This document shows, piece after piece, positions 11,686 through 23,700 of a stretch of DNA of 64,000 nt. Position 1 is the stretch's first letter, and each line of letters begins with the position of its first letter. A model generated the notes under the pieces. It was not told the DNA's origin. It ran no database searches and saw only the letters and a program-made list of their open reading frames with translations. A program made the position numbers and the translations under genes. Source of the DNA: Coturnix japonica (taxonomy: Eukaryota; Chordata; Aves; Galliformes; Phasianidae). Where the stretch lies: the NCBI RefSeq assembly GCF_001577835.2, contig NC_029518.1, forward strand, positions 50,590,844 through 50,654,843, given 5' to 3'.

Positions 11686-14600
11686 AAAAATCTGTAGTTA
11701 CTTCTGCTTACAAGGAGATAAAGCTTAGATTAAGAGATTGTTTATATCAAAGTCAAAGTGTATGGAAGAAGTAAAATGAAAAATATATATATATGTTTTT
11801 TTAAAATCCAGGTTAAATTTAGTAATTCTTCTTACAGTCTTTTTCAAATGGAAATTCAAGACTATTATGCTATTGACTTCAATGGAGTTAGCTTTTTACC
11901 CTTTTATAGGAGTTACAGTGAGCCCCAGTACTGACCTAAGTTGTCCTGCTGATGTGTAGTATTTTTGTAGCTGAAGCTGAGCATATTTTTAAGGCTTTGC
12001 CAGGCAACAGCTTCACTAAATTATCTGTCCATAGAGGAAGAATGCAGCTTTCTAGCCTAGGAATTAGGCACTATCCAAGGAAGAGGCTGGGGTAGCTCTC
12101 ATCCTATCCTTCTATACAGTTGTGGTGGCTATTTTATGTGTGTGTGTATGTGTGTGCGTGTTTTTCTTGGTTTTGTTTGTTTCTTTACAGTTTCACTACA
12201 GCTTTCTGCTCCCTTGGTTTGTCAACTACATCTATCTGTGAATCTGCATAGAAAACCAGATCACTGAAATGACTCGTGAAAAAATAACATTCCAGAATAA
12301 GTGTTTTTCATGCCTCTGGCATTTTGCCCTGCAAAACCAGGGCATAATTTTTTTAAATCCACAGGTAAAATTTTAAAGCTCATTAAAATCATTTTTAAAA
12401 GCTCGTTTCTTACAGAACTATCTCCAAGTCTCCTTAGGGAACAACACCTACACTGGAAAAGAAGTATTTGCAATCATGCTACAATGATGACAGCTATCCT
12501 GAGGATGAGTTTGACACATTCATTTTAACAGAAAGAAAAATTTTGTGCCCTTCCTTTGTACATTATAAGAACAGGTTTCCTTGCAACCAAGAGAGGTGGC
12601 TTTTAATTCCACATACTCAAGTTCTGCAACTTCTCTTCTCTGCACTTCTTAGTTCCAACCATAGAAGGCACTCTTATACTGTTGTCTACAGCTTAAGACC
12701 CGATCCTGGAGCTGAACCCCTGGGCCAGTAATGTTTGAACTGTTGGTTTTGATAGAGTAAAACAGTAAATGTCCTCCCACTCCAAGACATAAAGCAAATA
12801 GTACATAGAGCAAATAAGCAAATACATTAATCTGTATTTCTCCAAAGGTAAATACCTTTCTGAAAAGGTAAAGAAAGTTACTGTTACTCATGTCTAGGAA
12901 AAGAAAAGATCCTTTGGGACATGCCATAGTAAAAAGCTCTGAGTAACTATAAAACATCACATCTCATCCATGCAAGAACTCTTCTTCAGATTTGTTTGAT
13001 ACTCTGAATGTTACACAATAGTTTCTCAAAGCCATCTTTCCAAAGCATTGGTGTTTTAGTATGAAGTTTGTGCTATATAAAATCCTTCCAATCAGTCCAA
13101 ATAGTTTGTTTTTCCAAACTGTCCAAATTAGCTACTTGTGCTGTTTACTATCTGAAATTGTCTGTTTTGATGAGCAAATAAGAGATCAATGCAAAGTATG
13201 TATGTATGAAAGCACCAAAATGTAACTTTCTCCTCCACCATCATGTTCACAGTAAAGAAAAGTGGTGGGACAGAGCTAGTTTTGACTACTTACAAATGCT
13301 TGGGACCCACATGATTCAGAAAGGCAGGTGATAAAGAACATCCTCTCTACTTCCAGCTCCCCTGGGACACATGCAAGTATCTCCCAAGAGTAGGTTCTTT
13401 AGCCTGATAACATTGCTGGAAGATGAACCTAGAGGCTGAGAAACAGCTCAGTTTCTTTTTGAAGCAGAAGGGCTTTCACAAAAAAAAAAAAACAAAAAAA
13501 CCTACCAGGAAGACAATTTGCTGCCAATCGCAAGTATATTGGCAAAAAATATAGCAATACTGTAGGAATTAACACTAATGTCATTATACAATATTTAAAA
13601 ATTCACTTTTTCTTTCTTTTCTCTGTCTCAAGAAATTTGACCTGTGATATCAGCACATCTCTGATGTAGGGCTAGCTGATTTTCTTTCATTATTCTTATT
13701 TCATTCTATTTTAAACATTTGGTTTGCAACATTTACTTCTTTGGTTTCCAATTTTCTTCTCCATCACTGGGATTTTCCTTGTCTTTGCATGCCCTGAACT
13801 AACTGGATGTATATTGAAATTCATTTTGTTTCCCAGATCTGACATTCCTTGGTCACTCAGAGCACTTTTCTCTCAGCAGGAGAAAGGCAGACATTCCTCT
13901 ATGTGCACAAATGACCTTATAAAAGATCAGTGCAAAATCATTTTACAGCTTGGACATCATTTCCAAGTAGGAGTCTGGCCCTAAATCTTTTTCCTCTCAC
14001 TGGACACTTTATTTCCAGCTGTTCCAAGAGGAGTTTGGCATTTTGCTTTGTAGACTTCATCTTTAGTCTCCATCAGGACTAGATATGAAGGTAGATCATA
14101 TCTAATATGCCATCCACGTGAAAGTAAAAGCTGAACAGCTGTGTGACTTGTCACAGTGAACAGCTATAAACAGAAGAGTAATTCAGCCCACTGGTGGGCT
14201 GTATCACTGAACATCATCAAAAGCTGGCAGATAAGTAATGGAAAATGAGTTAAATGTCATTCTGCCTTTCCATAGCTTGTCATTATTATTATTATTTTTT
14301 TTTTCATCAGAATGATTAGACAAGTTTAACATGTTTTGGCATTACTCAATGGCTGCTTGATAATTACAGGTACATGCTCAAGAATACAAGTATTTTCTGG
14401 CTTATGCTCTTAATTCTTTTGGAAAATAGGAAGCTCATGTACAGACCTGAATTTTGGAATGTCTAAAGTATACCCTCCTCTTTGGGCCATCAAATCTTTT
14501 TACATGTATTGTAAGCCTTTGAAAAGGCAGTGGAACATAAGATAATTAACAGTTGAACAAAAGATATTCAGAGGGAAGCTGCTTGTGAAATGAATACAGA

Positions 14601-16320
14601 TCTATCTAAATGAGAAGTGGAACAATATGGGAGAAGAAAACAAATGTAGTCTACCACAGAAACTCAGTGCTGTGATTATGCCTATGAGAAACACCACAAA
14701 GGATTAGTTGTGTACAACTCTTCCGACAAGATACTGAATAAAAGTGTACCTCACTCCTTCAGCACTTCTTCAGTAGAGGGGCAGTATTCTTGTAGAGTGA
14801 GTGTTTTCTTTTTTTGTTTTTTTTTTTTTTGTTTGTTTGTTTTTGTCACTGTTTTAAAGAGCAGAAATAATTAAAAAGGGTAAGATCACTTGTACTGTAA
14901 CAAAACTGGAGTACAGCATAAGGCCAGTCCTCAGTGTAATTTTGGCATATGCAGCTGTCCTGGGAGGGGAAAAAAAAATTAAACTAAGATCTTGCTGAGT
15001 ATTGTCCGTTCTTTAAGCCTAGATCTTTAGAGATGGGTGAGCACCTTTTCCTGTAAAATGACATTGTAAACTATGCATTTATAACTGGCAGGTATCAGAT
15101 CAGTCTAAATAAAAATGTTAGACCTGAACTCACAGTCTAAAGAGGAGATTAAATGTAGTGTATGTTCTTTGGAAATCTTTATAAATTGTAAAACAAAGCA
15201 AGTTTGTGCAGGAGCAGCTGTGTACACTGTGGTTGGTATGCGCTGTAAAATTCACTGTGTGTGCTTGCTAAATGTGATATCTGCATACACATGCTGGGCA
15301 TAAGTTGATGGATTAGCAGTGAGTAGAATGGAGGAGGCTGTGGGATATGGAGAAAAACACTAGCATCTTTAAACAATCTCTTTCCAAAAATCACACTTTA
15401 ACAATACTTTCCTGCTACTGTGTATTTCTAACTGGAAAGGAGGTTATCCAAAAATACTGTTAAATCCTATGGATTTCATGAAATACGAAGATTTAATGTT
15501 CATCAGATCGCCTGGATTTCTTTGTCATCACCTGGCTGGTTTGAGAGGAAGCAGAATGACCAAGCTGTACGGAAACAGACAGGCTGCTTCACTGGCTCCA
15601 TTTCAGCAACATGCTCAGTGCCCAACAGCTGATTTGCCTCTTCCTTCTCTACTTGCACTACATGTGTTCCCATCACATGATGTTGCTGGTCTGTTTTTCT
15701 TGCTGAAAGAAGAGATACTGAGGTAAGTGTCTAAAAATTGTTTCATTTATTACTTTGCACATTAATAAAACAAACAAACAAACAAAAAAGTGCTCCTAGC
15801 CAAAAGAGTACCAGAAAAAAAAGAGTAGAAAAGAAGCAGATTTATAATTCCTTTCTTGCTTTGCCTTCATCCCCTTGCTCAGGAGTAATAATTTTTTTCT
15901 AGTTTCCCATTTATAGTAAGATCTGTTTGATAAAATTTCCCCTATGATCAGGTATTTTGTTCTCCCCTGTCCCGGCTTTTCACACAAGGACCTCAAAGAA
16001 GAGAGGCTGGATTAAAAGTGGCCTCAACACACCTAGTATCCAGGCCCTTGATACATTTCCTCAAGCTGAAAATGGGAAGCTGAGATCCGCCACCAAAAAT
16101 AAGTCTTGCCCACCACATTAAACTATACTCTGGCATGGATTAGGGGTAAAATTTTTTCTCCCTATGGGATCAAGAAGCTCAGTAAAGGAACAGCAGATGG
16201 TGATGCACTACCTGAAAGGAGCAACAGCCCCTTCCTGCCCTTGGTTCTTGCAAAGGAAGTGTTGACCTGGCACCCTCAGGTTTTGTCTTTAGGTCTGGTA
16301 GTTGTTAGGACTGAATGGGT
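11686..16320. other. Unique sequence, no gene seen
   Basis: There are scattered T-rich and A-rich runs (13480, 14285, 14810) and a short (GT)n near 12138. A consensus splice-donor-like GAGGTAAGT occurs near 15719, after an 85-codon open frame (15469-15726), but nothing else supports an exon. No interspersed repeat recognised. Confidence 0.5.
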
Positions 16321-17010
16321 AGGAGAAATTCTTTATTGTTCAGCTGTGCATCTGTTTATACTCTTTGTGATGGGTCAAACAATGAATAGGACCCAGCTGT
16401 GTTTTCATGTGGGGCCAGCTGAAAGGGTTTGGGCTTCTGAGGGAGCGCCAGCTGAGATTTGTTAGTGTAGAACTGCCTGCAGTGTGAGTGCGGAGGGTGT
16501 CTGTTTGGCTCCAGACAGGCTGTACAGGTCCTTGTCATTAAAACATCCTGGAGTGCAATGGGAAGCTGTGCTGAGCAGTGCAAGGCAGCAGACAGTTGTC
16601 GTTGACCTCTAAACAGGATGAGGGAGCAGCAGCAGTAGAGTAGAGAGACAGTTACTGGCGCTGCTCTGACAGTCAGACACATAAACAAAGCCAGGGAGGA
16701 AGCCCTCCTTGGGGCTGCTAAAGAAACCTCAAACTATAGGATGTGATGATTCGTGTATGTGGCTAAAAATAGCTACAAAAGCATAATGTGACTTAAAAGA
16801 TATGCTGTAAAAGTCTCCCTTTCTATTTTTAGAATGGGCTGTGTGTGCTAATTATTTTTTTTACTTAATGGAGGCGCCTGTTTTTTACATTAAATAATGA
16901 CTTTTATAGGCTTTTTAAGCAGGGAGCGGAAACTGTGTAAATCAAACAATAACCTTTGCCTGTTTTATAAAAGAAATAAATAAGAAGCTATGAAGATTTG
17001 GGAGACTGTC
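16321..17010. promoter_or_regulatory. Candidate cis-regulatory cluster: four E-boxes and two MEF2 sites
   Basis: Four CAGCTG E-boxes lie within 114 bases (16341-16346, 16394-16399, 16416-16421, 16449-16454). About 310 bases further on are two perfect MEF2 consensus sites in opposite orientation: CTAAAAATAG at 16763-16772 and CTATTTTTAG at 16823-16832. A TAATTA-type homeodomain core (near 16848) and TTTATA/TATAAA motifs (near 16903 and 16967) follow. E-box plus MEF2 combinations are known from muscle enhancers. That this is an enhancer is inference from motifs only, and no nearby gene is visible. Confidence 0.3.
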
Positions 17011-17474
17011 ATGCAGCTTCTCAAACAGTGTCCTAGGGCCCAGTCACTGCAGTTTTATAGTTGGGTATAAAACCATTTTTTATTATTATGAATCTTCAGA
17101 TACACACTGGAAGCCAAAGTCTAGGGAGAATGTAAACGATGCTTTACTGGGCATCTCATTGTGCTCTCAGGGTTTGGGGATGTTGATCACATGTATGTGA
17201 GAGTGCTGTTACCCAGTTCTTACTCTGCTAGAAGAAATGTAGGTGTGAACTATGTGTAGGTGTGCTCTTCTACCTTTGTACATACCTAGTATGGGAATTT
17301 TAAGTCTAGCACTTGCTATGCTATGAGATCTCTGCATATATTTGATTCAAAACTGTGCATTTTTGTCTTTTTTAAAAATTAAGGAGGTCTCAAAAAAAAA
17401 AAATAGAACAAAACACTTATTACAAGTAGTTTTTCTGCTGTTTTGGAAGTGGTGATATAGCATTATCAGCTATG
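17011..17474. other. Unique sequence, nothing identified
   Basis: AT-rich DNA with a short A run near 17392. No gene or repeat recognised. Confidence 0.5.
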
Positions 17475-17577
17475 AGATATGGTTTAGTGGTTTGTTGTAG
17501 CTACAGTAATAGGAGGGCGGTTGGACTAGATGATCTTGTAGGCCCTTTCCAACTTTGTGATTCTGTGATTCTACGAT
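17475..17577 (+). mobile_element. CR1 LINE, 5'-truncated 3' end
   Basis: The stretch reads ATGGTTTAGTGG-like, then GGTTGGACTAGATGATCTTG, then CCTTTCCAAC, then GTGATTCTGTGATTCTACGATT. This is the CR1 3' UTR hairpin plus its short repeated tail. Only about 100 bases remain, the usual result of incomplete reverse transcription. It lies in plus orientation and has no coding capacity. Confidence 0.92.
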
Positions 17578-18660
17578 TAAAGGTGTTCACATATTTAAAG
17601 TATCTGTGGATGTGGTCGTTTGTTTCTTAGTGGAATTATTTATGTGGTACAAAAGAGGATGAAATGTGTTTAAAAAATAAACAGTCACTGGGAATAAGAT
17701 GCCTGCTGGCATATCTTTAACAGATAACAGTTTTGTGACCTTTGAGGAATTTTGTGTAGCTCTCCTACCAGGGGTTGCTATGCTTGTAGATCCGAATTTT
17801 CCATTTTCATTTGTAATGCTGTACTTTCACAATGGCCTTTTTGGCTTTTACAGTAAACTAACAAGTGAGCATTACTGTTTACATACACAACACAAAAACC
17901 CATGCTCAGTACTTTCTGATAGGGCCATTATTACTGTGTACTGACATGAGTGCTTGATTTAAGGAACAAATTAAATTAACAGCTGTTTTGTGTTACAGTA
18001 ACCTGCTGTGTCAGACTTTGTCTCACAAAGTCAAGGAGAGGTAAAGCTTTTCATGCCCTCAAGTCACCTGGCCTGTTAGAAATTGCATAACAAGTTCACT
18101 TTCATTTGGGGTGGCAGTGTAATTTCCAGCATGACTGTCAGGCTCATTTCTTTCTCAGCAGGACATGCTGTGCTTTCTGCAGTGTGTGACTTCCACAGCT
18201 CCATTTCTTTACTAAGGTTCAGAGAGGAATTGTCAGAGTCTCTGAAGCAGTGTTGTTCACCAGCTTGCAAACATCCCCAGGCTGTCAATTTTTTCTTTTG
18301 TGACTGCAGGAACAGCCTGGGAAGATGGAAGGCTTTCATTGTTAAATCTCTGCAAGAGCTGGTTAAACACACACAAAGTTAATATGTGCATTCTTTACAA
18401 TAACTTTCTTCAAACTGGAGGGGAGAGTTCAGTTCTTTCTTTGGCAGAGCCTTTGAAGCAAGATCTGCCCGGAAGGCAGATCCCCCACAGCCTACCTACT
18501 CACAGCCTGGTCTTGAGGACAAAGGTAAATACCTTTTCTTTGCCTTCAGAGAAAGAACACAAACAACCAAGGAGCAGTCTTGATGAGAGGTGAAAGTGTT
18601 CATCGTTTTCTGTTTACAACTGGGGGATAACTACTATGATACATCAAAATGTGGCCTAAA
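17578..18660. other. Unique sequence, no gene seen
   Basis: Overlapping open frames of about 98 codons on both strands near 18076-18382 have no similarity I recognise. They look like chance frames. Confidence 0.5.
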
Positions 18661-19740
18661 ATGATATATGTATTCCTTGTGAGGGCTGATCAGTCTTTTT
18701 AAGACCCCTGAGAACTGAGATCCCACAGCATTTCTGTGCAATCCGTTCCTGTTTTACTTCATGGTTAAAAAGTGTTTCTGTTTTTCTGTTTCCTTGTGTT
18801 CACATGGAACCTACTGTATCTGATTTATACCCATTGCTTCTGATCTTGTCACAAGGCATGACTGAGAAGAGCCTGGCTCCCATTTTTGTATTTTCCCTTC
18901 CAACAAGTATTTATATACGTTGATAAGACTCCCTCCGAGATTTCTCTTCTCTGGACTGAAGAGCCTCAGCTTTGTATTCCATTCCCTTAACCAGGTTTTT
19001 GATCCCATGCTGGACTTGGACAATCTGTCCAAGTCTATATTTTTTCTTGCACTGGCAATGCCATCACTGGGCCAGTGTTGAATGAAGGGAACAACTCCTC
19101 CTTCAACCTTCTGGTGAAATTCTTATTGAGACAACACAGGATACCATTTGCCTTACTTGTCTCAAGGACACATTGCTGACTTGCATTCAGCCTGTTGTTT
19201 GCCAGGAATACTAGGTCCTTCTTTGCTGATCTGCTTTTCAGCTGGGTGGCCCCAGCAAGCACTGATGCTCAGAACTATTCCTTCCGTGTGCAGGACTTTG
19301 CACCTCCTTTTGGAAATTCATGAGGCTCCTGTGGATCCAGTTCTCCATGCTGCTGATGTCCCTCTGGATGAGAACCCGATCACCTGATATATCATCCACA
19401 CTTTCCTGTTGTCATAGAATTCATAGAATTGCTTGCATTGGCAAAGACCTTCAAGATCATCAAGTCCAACTACAAAAATTCCATAACCGTGAACTTTCTG
19501 GTGGAGTACTCTTCCCCAGTATCTAGGTGACTAAGATATTAAGCAGTGTTGGCCCTATATCAGCTCCTGAGATGCTCCACTAGTGGCTTGCCTCCAACTG
19601 GTCTTTGTGCTGCTTGTCATCATAGTCTTCTAAGTCAGGCTGTTCAGTTAGTTTCCAATTCACCTCACTAAGCACATATTTAACCTGTAATTTGTCAGCT
19701 AGGCCATGAGGATGTTCTGGGAGGAGGTATCAAACCTATC
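18661..19740 (-). mobile_element. Old CR1 LINE fragment (reverse transcriptase C-terminal part and 3' UTR)
   Basis: Read on the minus strand from about 19740 to 18661, the sequence follows CR1 ORF2. First comes a segment matching HGLADKLQVKYVLSEVNW, then GADIGPTLLNILVT (the counterpart of GSVLGPVLFNIFIDDLD), then a degraded FADD box. After the nested insertion come VLIQRDISSMENWIHRSLMN (counterpart of AIQRDLDRLERWAHANLMK) and a CR1 3' UTR with GAGCCTCAGCTTT on the plus strand. Several stops and shifts interrupt it and the 3' hairpin and tail are gone, so it is clearly older than the other CR1 copies here. A second CR1 sits inside it at 19412-19476. Confidence 0.82.
19412..19476 (-). mobile_element. 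Short CR1 3' end nested inside the older CR1
   Basis: On the minus strand it reads AGTTGGACTTGATGATCTTG, AAGGTCTTTGCCAATGCAAG and an ATTCTATGAATTCTATGA tail, that is a CR1 3' terminus of about 65 bases. It interrupts the older CR1 immediately downstream of its reverse transcriptase FADD box, and the older element resumes on the other side. It is therefore a later insertion in the same orientation. Confidence 0.85.
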
Positions 19741-20551
19741 TTTCTTTTCTGAAAGATTAAATGTCAGATATTGGTGACATTTCTGTTTTGGCTTCCTTTG
19801 TTTGAAACACAGTTTATAACATCTGACTTCTTTTCTCTAATAGGCAAATTTCTGTTCTCTTTTCTGGTGAGCAGCATCATGTCATTTGTTAAAACCCACT
19901 GTCAGCTTTTTACTCTGCAATGGAGTTACTGCTGTGTAACACCCTCCCTTAGCTTAGATGAATTAGTGCCTTAGTGCTATTTTCCTTATAATGTTCAGTT
20001 GAGCAGTCTGTGAAGTGGAAGACCACTGCCACAGGCAGGGTGTTCACCACCAACCAAACATAGCTGTCAGAAGTGCTCACATGACTTGGAAGTCTTACAG
20101 ATGGAATTTCCAACTCTCACATCCCTCTGGTGGTTTCTGCATTTTACCCAGTATGTTAGTAATATGTTACTGGCATTTGATTCAGATCATCAGCAGCACC
20201 CACCTGTCAGCTGAGGTTTTGTTGTTGTTTTTTTTTAAGGGAAGGATGGGTCTTTTGCAACATAAGTTGCATACTTGTGGGGGAAATACGCTGCAAGGAA
20301 GTGTCTGTTAATGTATGTTATTTAACATGTGAAGAAGAAATGTTAGTTGGTTTATCATGGACTGCAATATTGAAAAGTGACAGTGCTGAGATCTCAGGTA
20401 TGTACTATCATTCCCATACACCCTGTTCTCTGGGACACTGAGTGTGCTACTTTCATCTCTGTTAACTCCTCCTGTTCTCCTCACCCCTTAGGTGACAAAT
20501 TTGTGGGAGAGACTCTGTTTCTGTGAGAAAAATACACGTATTTGGGTAGCT
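19741..20551. other. Unique sequence, no gene seen
   Basis: Open frames of up to 98 codons without recognisable content. No repeat identified. Confidence 0.5.
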
Positions 20552-20790
20552 CCAGAATAATTCATTTGGAAGACACAATCAGAGATCACTGAGTTCAACT
20601 GTTTGACCACTTCAAGGCTAAACAAAAGATAATTATATTATTGAGGGCATGGGGTATCAGTCACTTCTCTAGAAATCCTTTCCTAGTGTATGATCACTCT
20701 CACAGTGAAGATTCTTTTCTTAATGTCCAGCTTGAACTTCCCTGGTGCATCTTTGAGGTGTTCCCTTGTGTTCATTATGAAGTAGCTCCT
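20552..20790 (-). mobile_element. CR1 LINE 3' fragment, diverged
   Basis: The plus strand reads like the reverse complement of a CR1 3' UTR: GTTCAACTGTTTGACCACTT, TCACTTCTCTAGAAATCCTT, GTGTATGATCACTCTCACAG and TTAATGTCCAGCTTGAACTT, ending near TTCCCTTGTGTTCATTATG. In fresh copies these blocks read CATCAACCACCTCTCTAGG, GTTTGACCACCCTCTC and TAATGTCCAGTCTGAACCT. The tail is eroded and the 5' limit near 20790 is approximate. Confidence 0.8.
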
Positions 20791-23700
20791 CAAAAAGAGG
20801 ATTTCAGTCACAAGTGGAACTGGAGAAGCAGTTTTAACTGTGAAGCTTGCACAGAAAGGAGAAAGAGTTCTTCCTCAGCCACTAGAACATTCCCAGAACT
20901 GAAAATGCAAGGAGTTTTAACATCTGCAGATGACTGTCAAAGCATAGTACGTTACTAGCTATGAGAAGTTAAAAAATGACTTAATTGGTCAGTTATTAGT
21001 TAGCCCCAGCCTTTCTGCTCATGTAGTTGTAGAGAACTGGGCACATCAGAGCAGATCCCTGAAGAGCTTCTACTAATAGAGTATGACTGTAATTCAAATA
21101 AATGGAGACCTCCGAGTCCATAAAAATGGTTAGAAACAAGTGTGTAAGATCACCAAAATACCAAAGGAAAAAAGTACAACAAAGCAGTAAGAACTAAGGC
21201 TATGAAATGTCAGTTTCTGTTCTGAGAAAAGATATTGTATGCTGCCATGAATGTTGCTAACTTTTACAGGTGACCTAGAGGAAATTTTATCGGAGACTTA
21301 TTTTGACAGACATCCTCTGCTATGAGGCACTGGAACTTTTTGGTCTGCAAGTCCCTGCTTAGACCTTCTGAGAAGTCTTGTCCCAGCTCAGTACTGACCA
21401 AGTTCCTCCTAAAAAGATAATCTGCAAGTCTTCTGTAGTGGATGAATGAACACCAGTGCATGAGGCTGTCAAGGGCTAAGCGTCTCAAAATAGCTCTGCC
21501 ACTTTTCTGAATTACCTGTTTGAACTAGGCTGAGTTTGGAAGGCATGACTGCTGCCACTGAAATTATTTCTGTTGCTCTGATATTGAAAAGGAACGGTGC
21601 CTTTGCAATGCTGTTGTAAACTGTAGTACTTTTAGCATTCTTTGCACTTCTGTTAATTCTGTATTTGTAATTGCATTTGCAGTCACTACCATAAATTCTC
21701 ATAGAACGTTAATAATATGAGCAGTGAGAAAGTGTGAAGAAAATGCTCTGAATATGTGTTAAGAATTTCTCTCCTGCTCTTCTCAGAGGAAGGGTGAGTT
21801 TGGAGTTGGCTATTACGTGCTATTCTGCTCAGTGGATGTGTGCCTGGCTACAGTAGGTTAAAAGGAAATCAAGGGTGGTACTACTCACATTCCACCCTCA
21901 GCTCACTATTCACCTTTTGTCATCCACCCTTGCATTTGAACTCAATCATTCTACCCACCCATCCAGTTTCCATGTGAAATTGTGCTAACAGGGATCTGTC
22001 TTACAACATACAAAGAGACTCAAATTTGTTTACTTGTTTCAGACTTTATTTTTGAACTTCAACTATTTCTGATTTACTGTTTCCCAGTTTGGGTCAACAT
22101 CTGGTTTCCATCCAAGTGTGAACAGTTCAAGGACCATCTGCCATTGAAGTAGGAGTCTGATTATGCTCCACAGTTCAGGGACATTAGATTCTGGGAATGA
22201 GGTGTAATTCTGTACCTAGCAGGAAGGAAAGGGCTAGAAAGGGATCTGATAATGATTTGAATGGAGTAGGTCCTTGGGCATATGTTTTACATGCCCTACA
22301 AGCTTTGCACACCCATAGGGCCTGACAATATGCTAGAAATGCATCTGGTGCCAGAGAGGTCAGTTCTTCCAGAAACTTATATTCCTTCATCTTCTCCCTG
22401 CGTCTTGACAATGTGTTCTCAAGTATCAAATGAGGCTTTGTGTTCCTTGTCTACTTTTACCTCTTACAGAGGCCTTTCACTTCCCATTCGCAATCCAAGC
22501 CCCCTTTCTGTTTTGTCTCAAGTTCTCTTTTCTTTTTTGTTTCTTTTCTGTATTGGTAATCCCCTCCCTCCCCTTCCCCCCTGTGTCAAATGAGACCAAA
22601 GCTATACCAATACCTCATTTTTACAAAATATGCACTGGACTGCATTGTACATTGTAAGCTTTTACTGTACACACAACGTGGCCTGTTTACACTCAGATGT
22701 CAGGACAAGGTGTTCAAAGGATACAGTTGGTGAACAGCTCAAGCCATTTGGGAGAAACACACAAGGCTGAACTGACCAAGTTTTCCCCACAGAGAAAGGA
22801 AAATTTTCCAGCTTCTGACTGTAGGTTTAGGTCTCTCTTTTGTTCAATAAATAAATATTTAATTGGTCTAAGTCACATGACTTCATGGAGAGCTATAATT
22901 TTATGACTGTTTAGAACATCCACTCAGGACATAGAGTTTTAGATACTATCAGACTGAGGAAAGATCCAAAGCTAAACATCACAAATTCAGGGTGAGGGCT
23001 CTATCTGCAATACAGTGGCAATGAAGTCCTTGGTTAATGATGTGGAGTTTTTTCAAAGGCAGAACATTATAGTGTAACTTTGAGAACACGTACCTTTGGG
23101 GCTTCTGCCATATTACTGTAGTTCAGGGAGCTGAAGGGCTATTTAGACAAGTCTTGGGCTTGCTTTGAAACAGATTTTAACCTGTGTGGAGAATTTAATT
23201 GCTAGAAATATAAGAAGTAGCTAAAAGAACTGGAAATTGCAGATGTCTCAAAACCCAGGGGATGAGATTTTAAGAAGACAAGATAACAAAGGTCATTTTG
23301 TAGATCCTGCGCTTAGTGAAATAAAAGTAATGTATGCCATCTATTTGCGGTTAAACTATAAAAACTATCTGATTAAGCTATGTATCTTCCGACCAGATAT
23401 TTTTGGAGTAAAGAGAGAATATAGCAGAATGTAAGCAGTGGAAATTACAGCAGCTGAATAAATTGAATTCTGATGTGAGACCCAGATATTGAAAGTCTTT
23501 ACTCCATACTTAAACCTCTCAGCTTTCATCCTGACTCTTCTTCATTTGTCTATATTGCAGAGCACCATGTGTATGTGCTAAGGTACAACAGCAATTTGCA
23601 GACATTCAAATCCTCTCCTATGTCAAATCTGACAGTAGAATTACTGTGTTTACTTGTCATAAGAACAAAAGAATTGGCATATGTACAGTCCCCTAGCCTG

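Noticed and set aside
15469-15730. Possible exon ending at a consensus-like donor (GAGGTAAGT)
   Set aside because: One good donor motif occurs often by chance. No matching acceptor, conserved reading frame or known protein similarity was seen.
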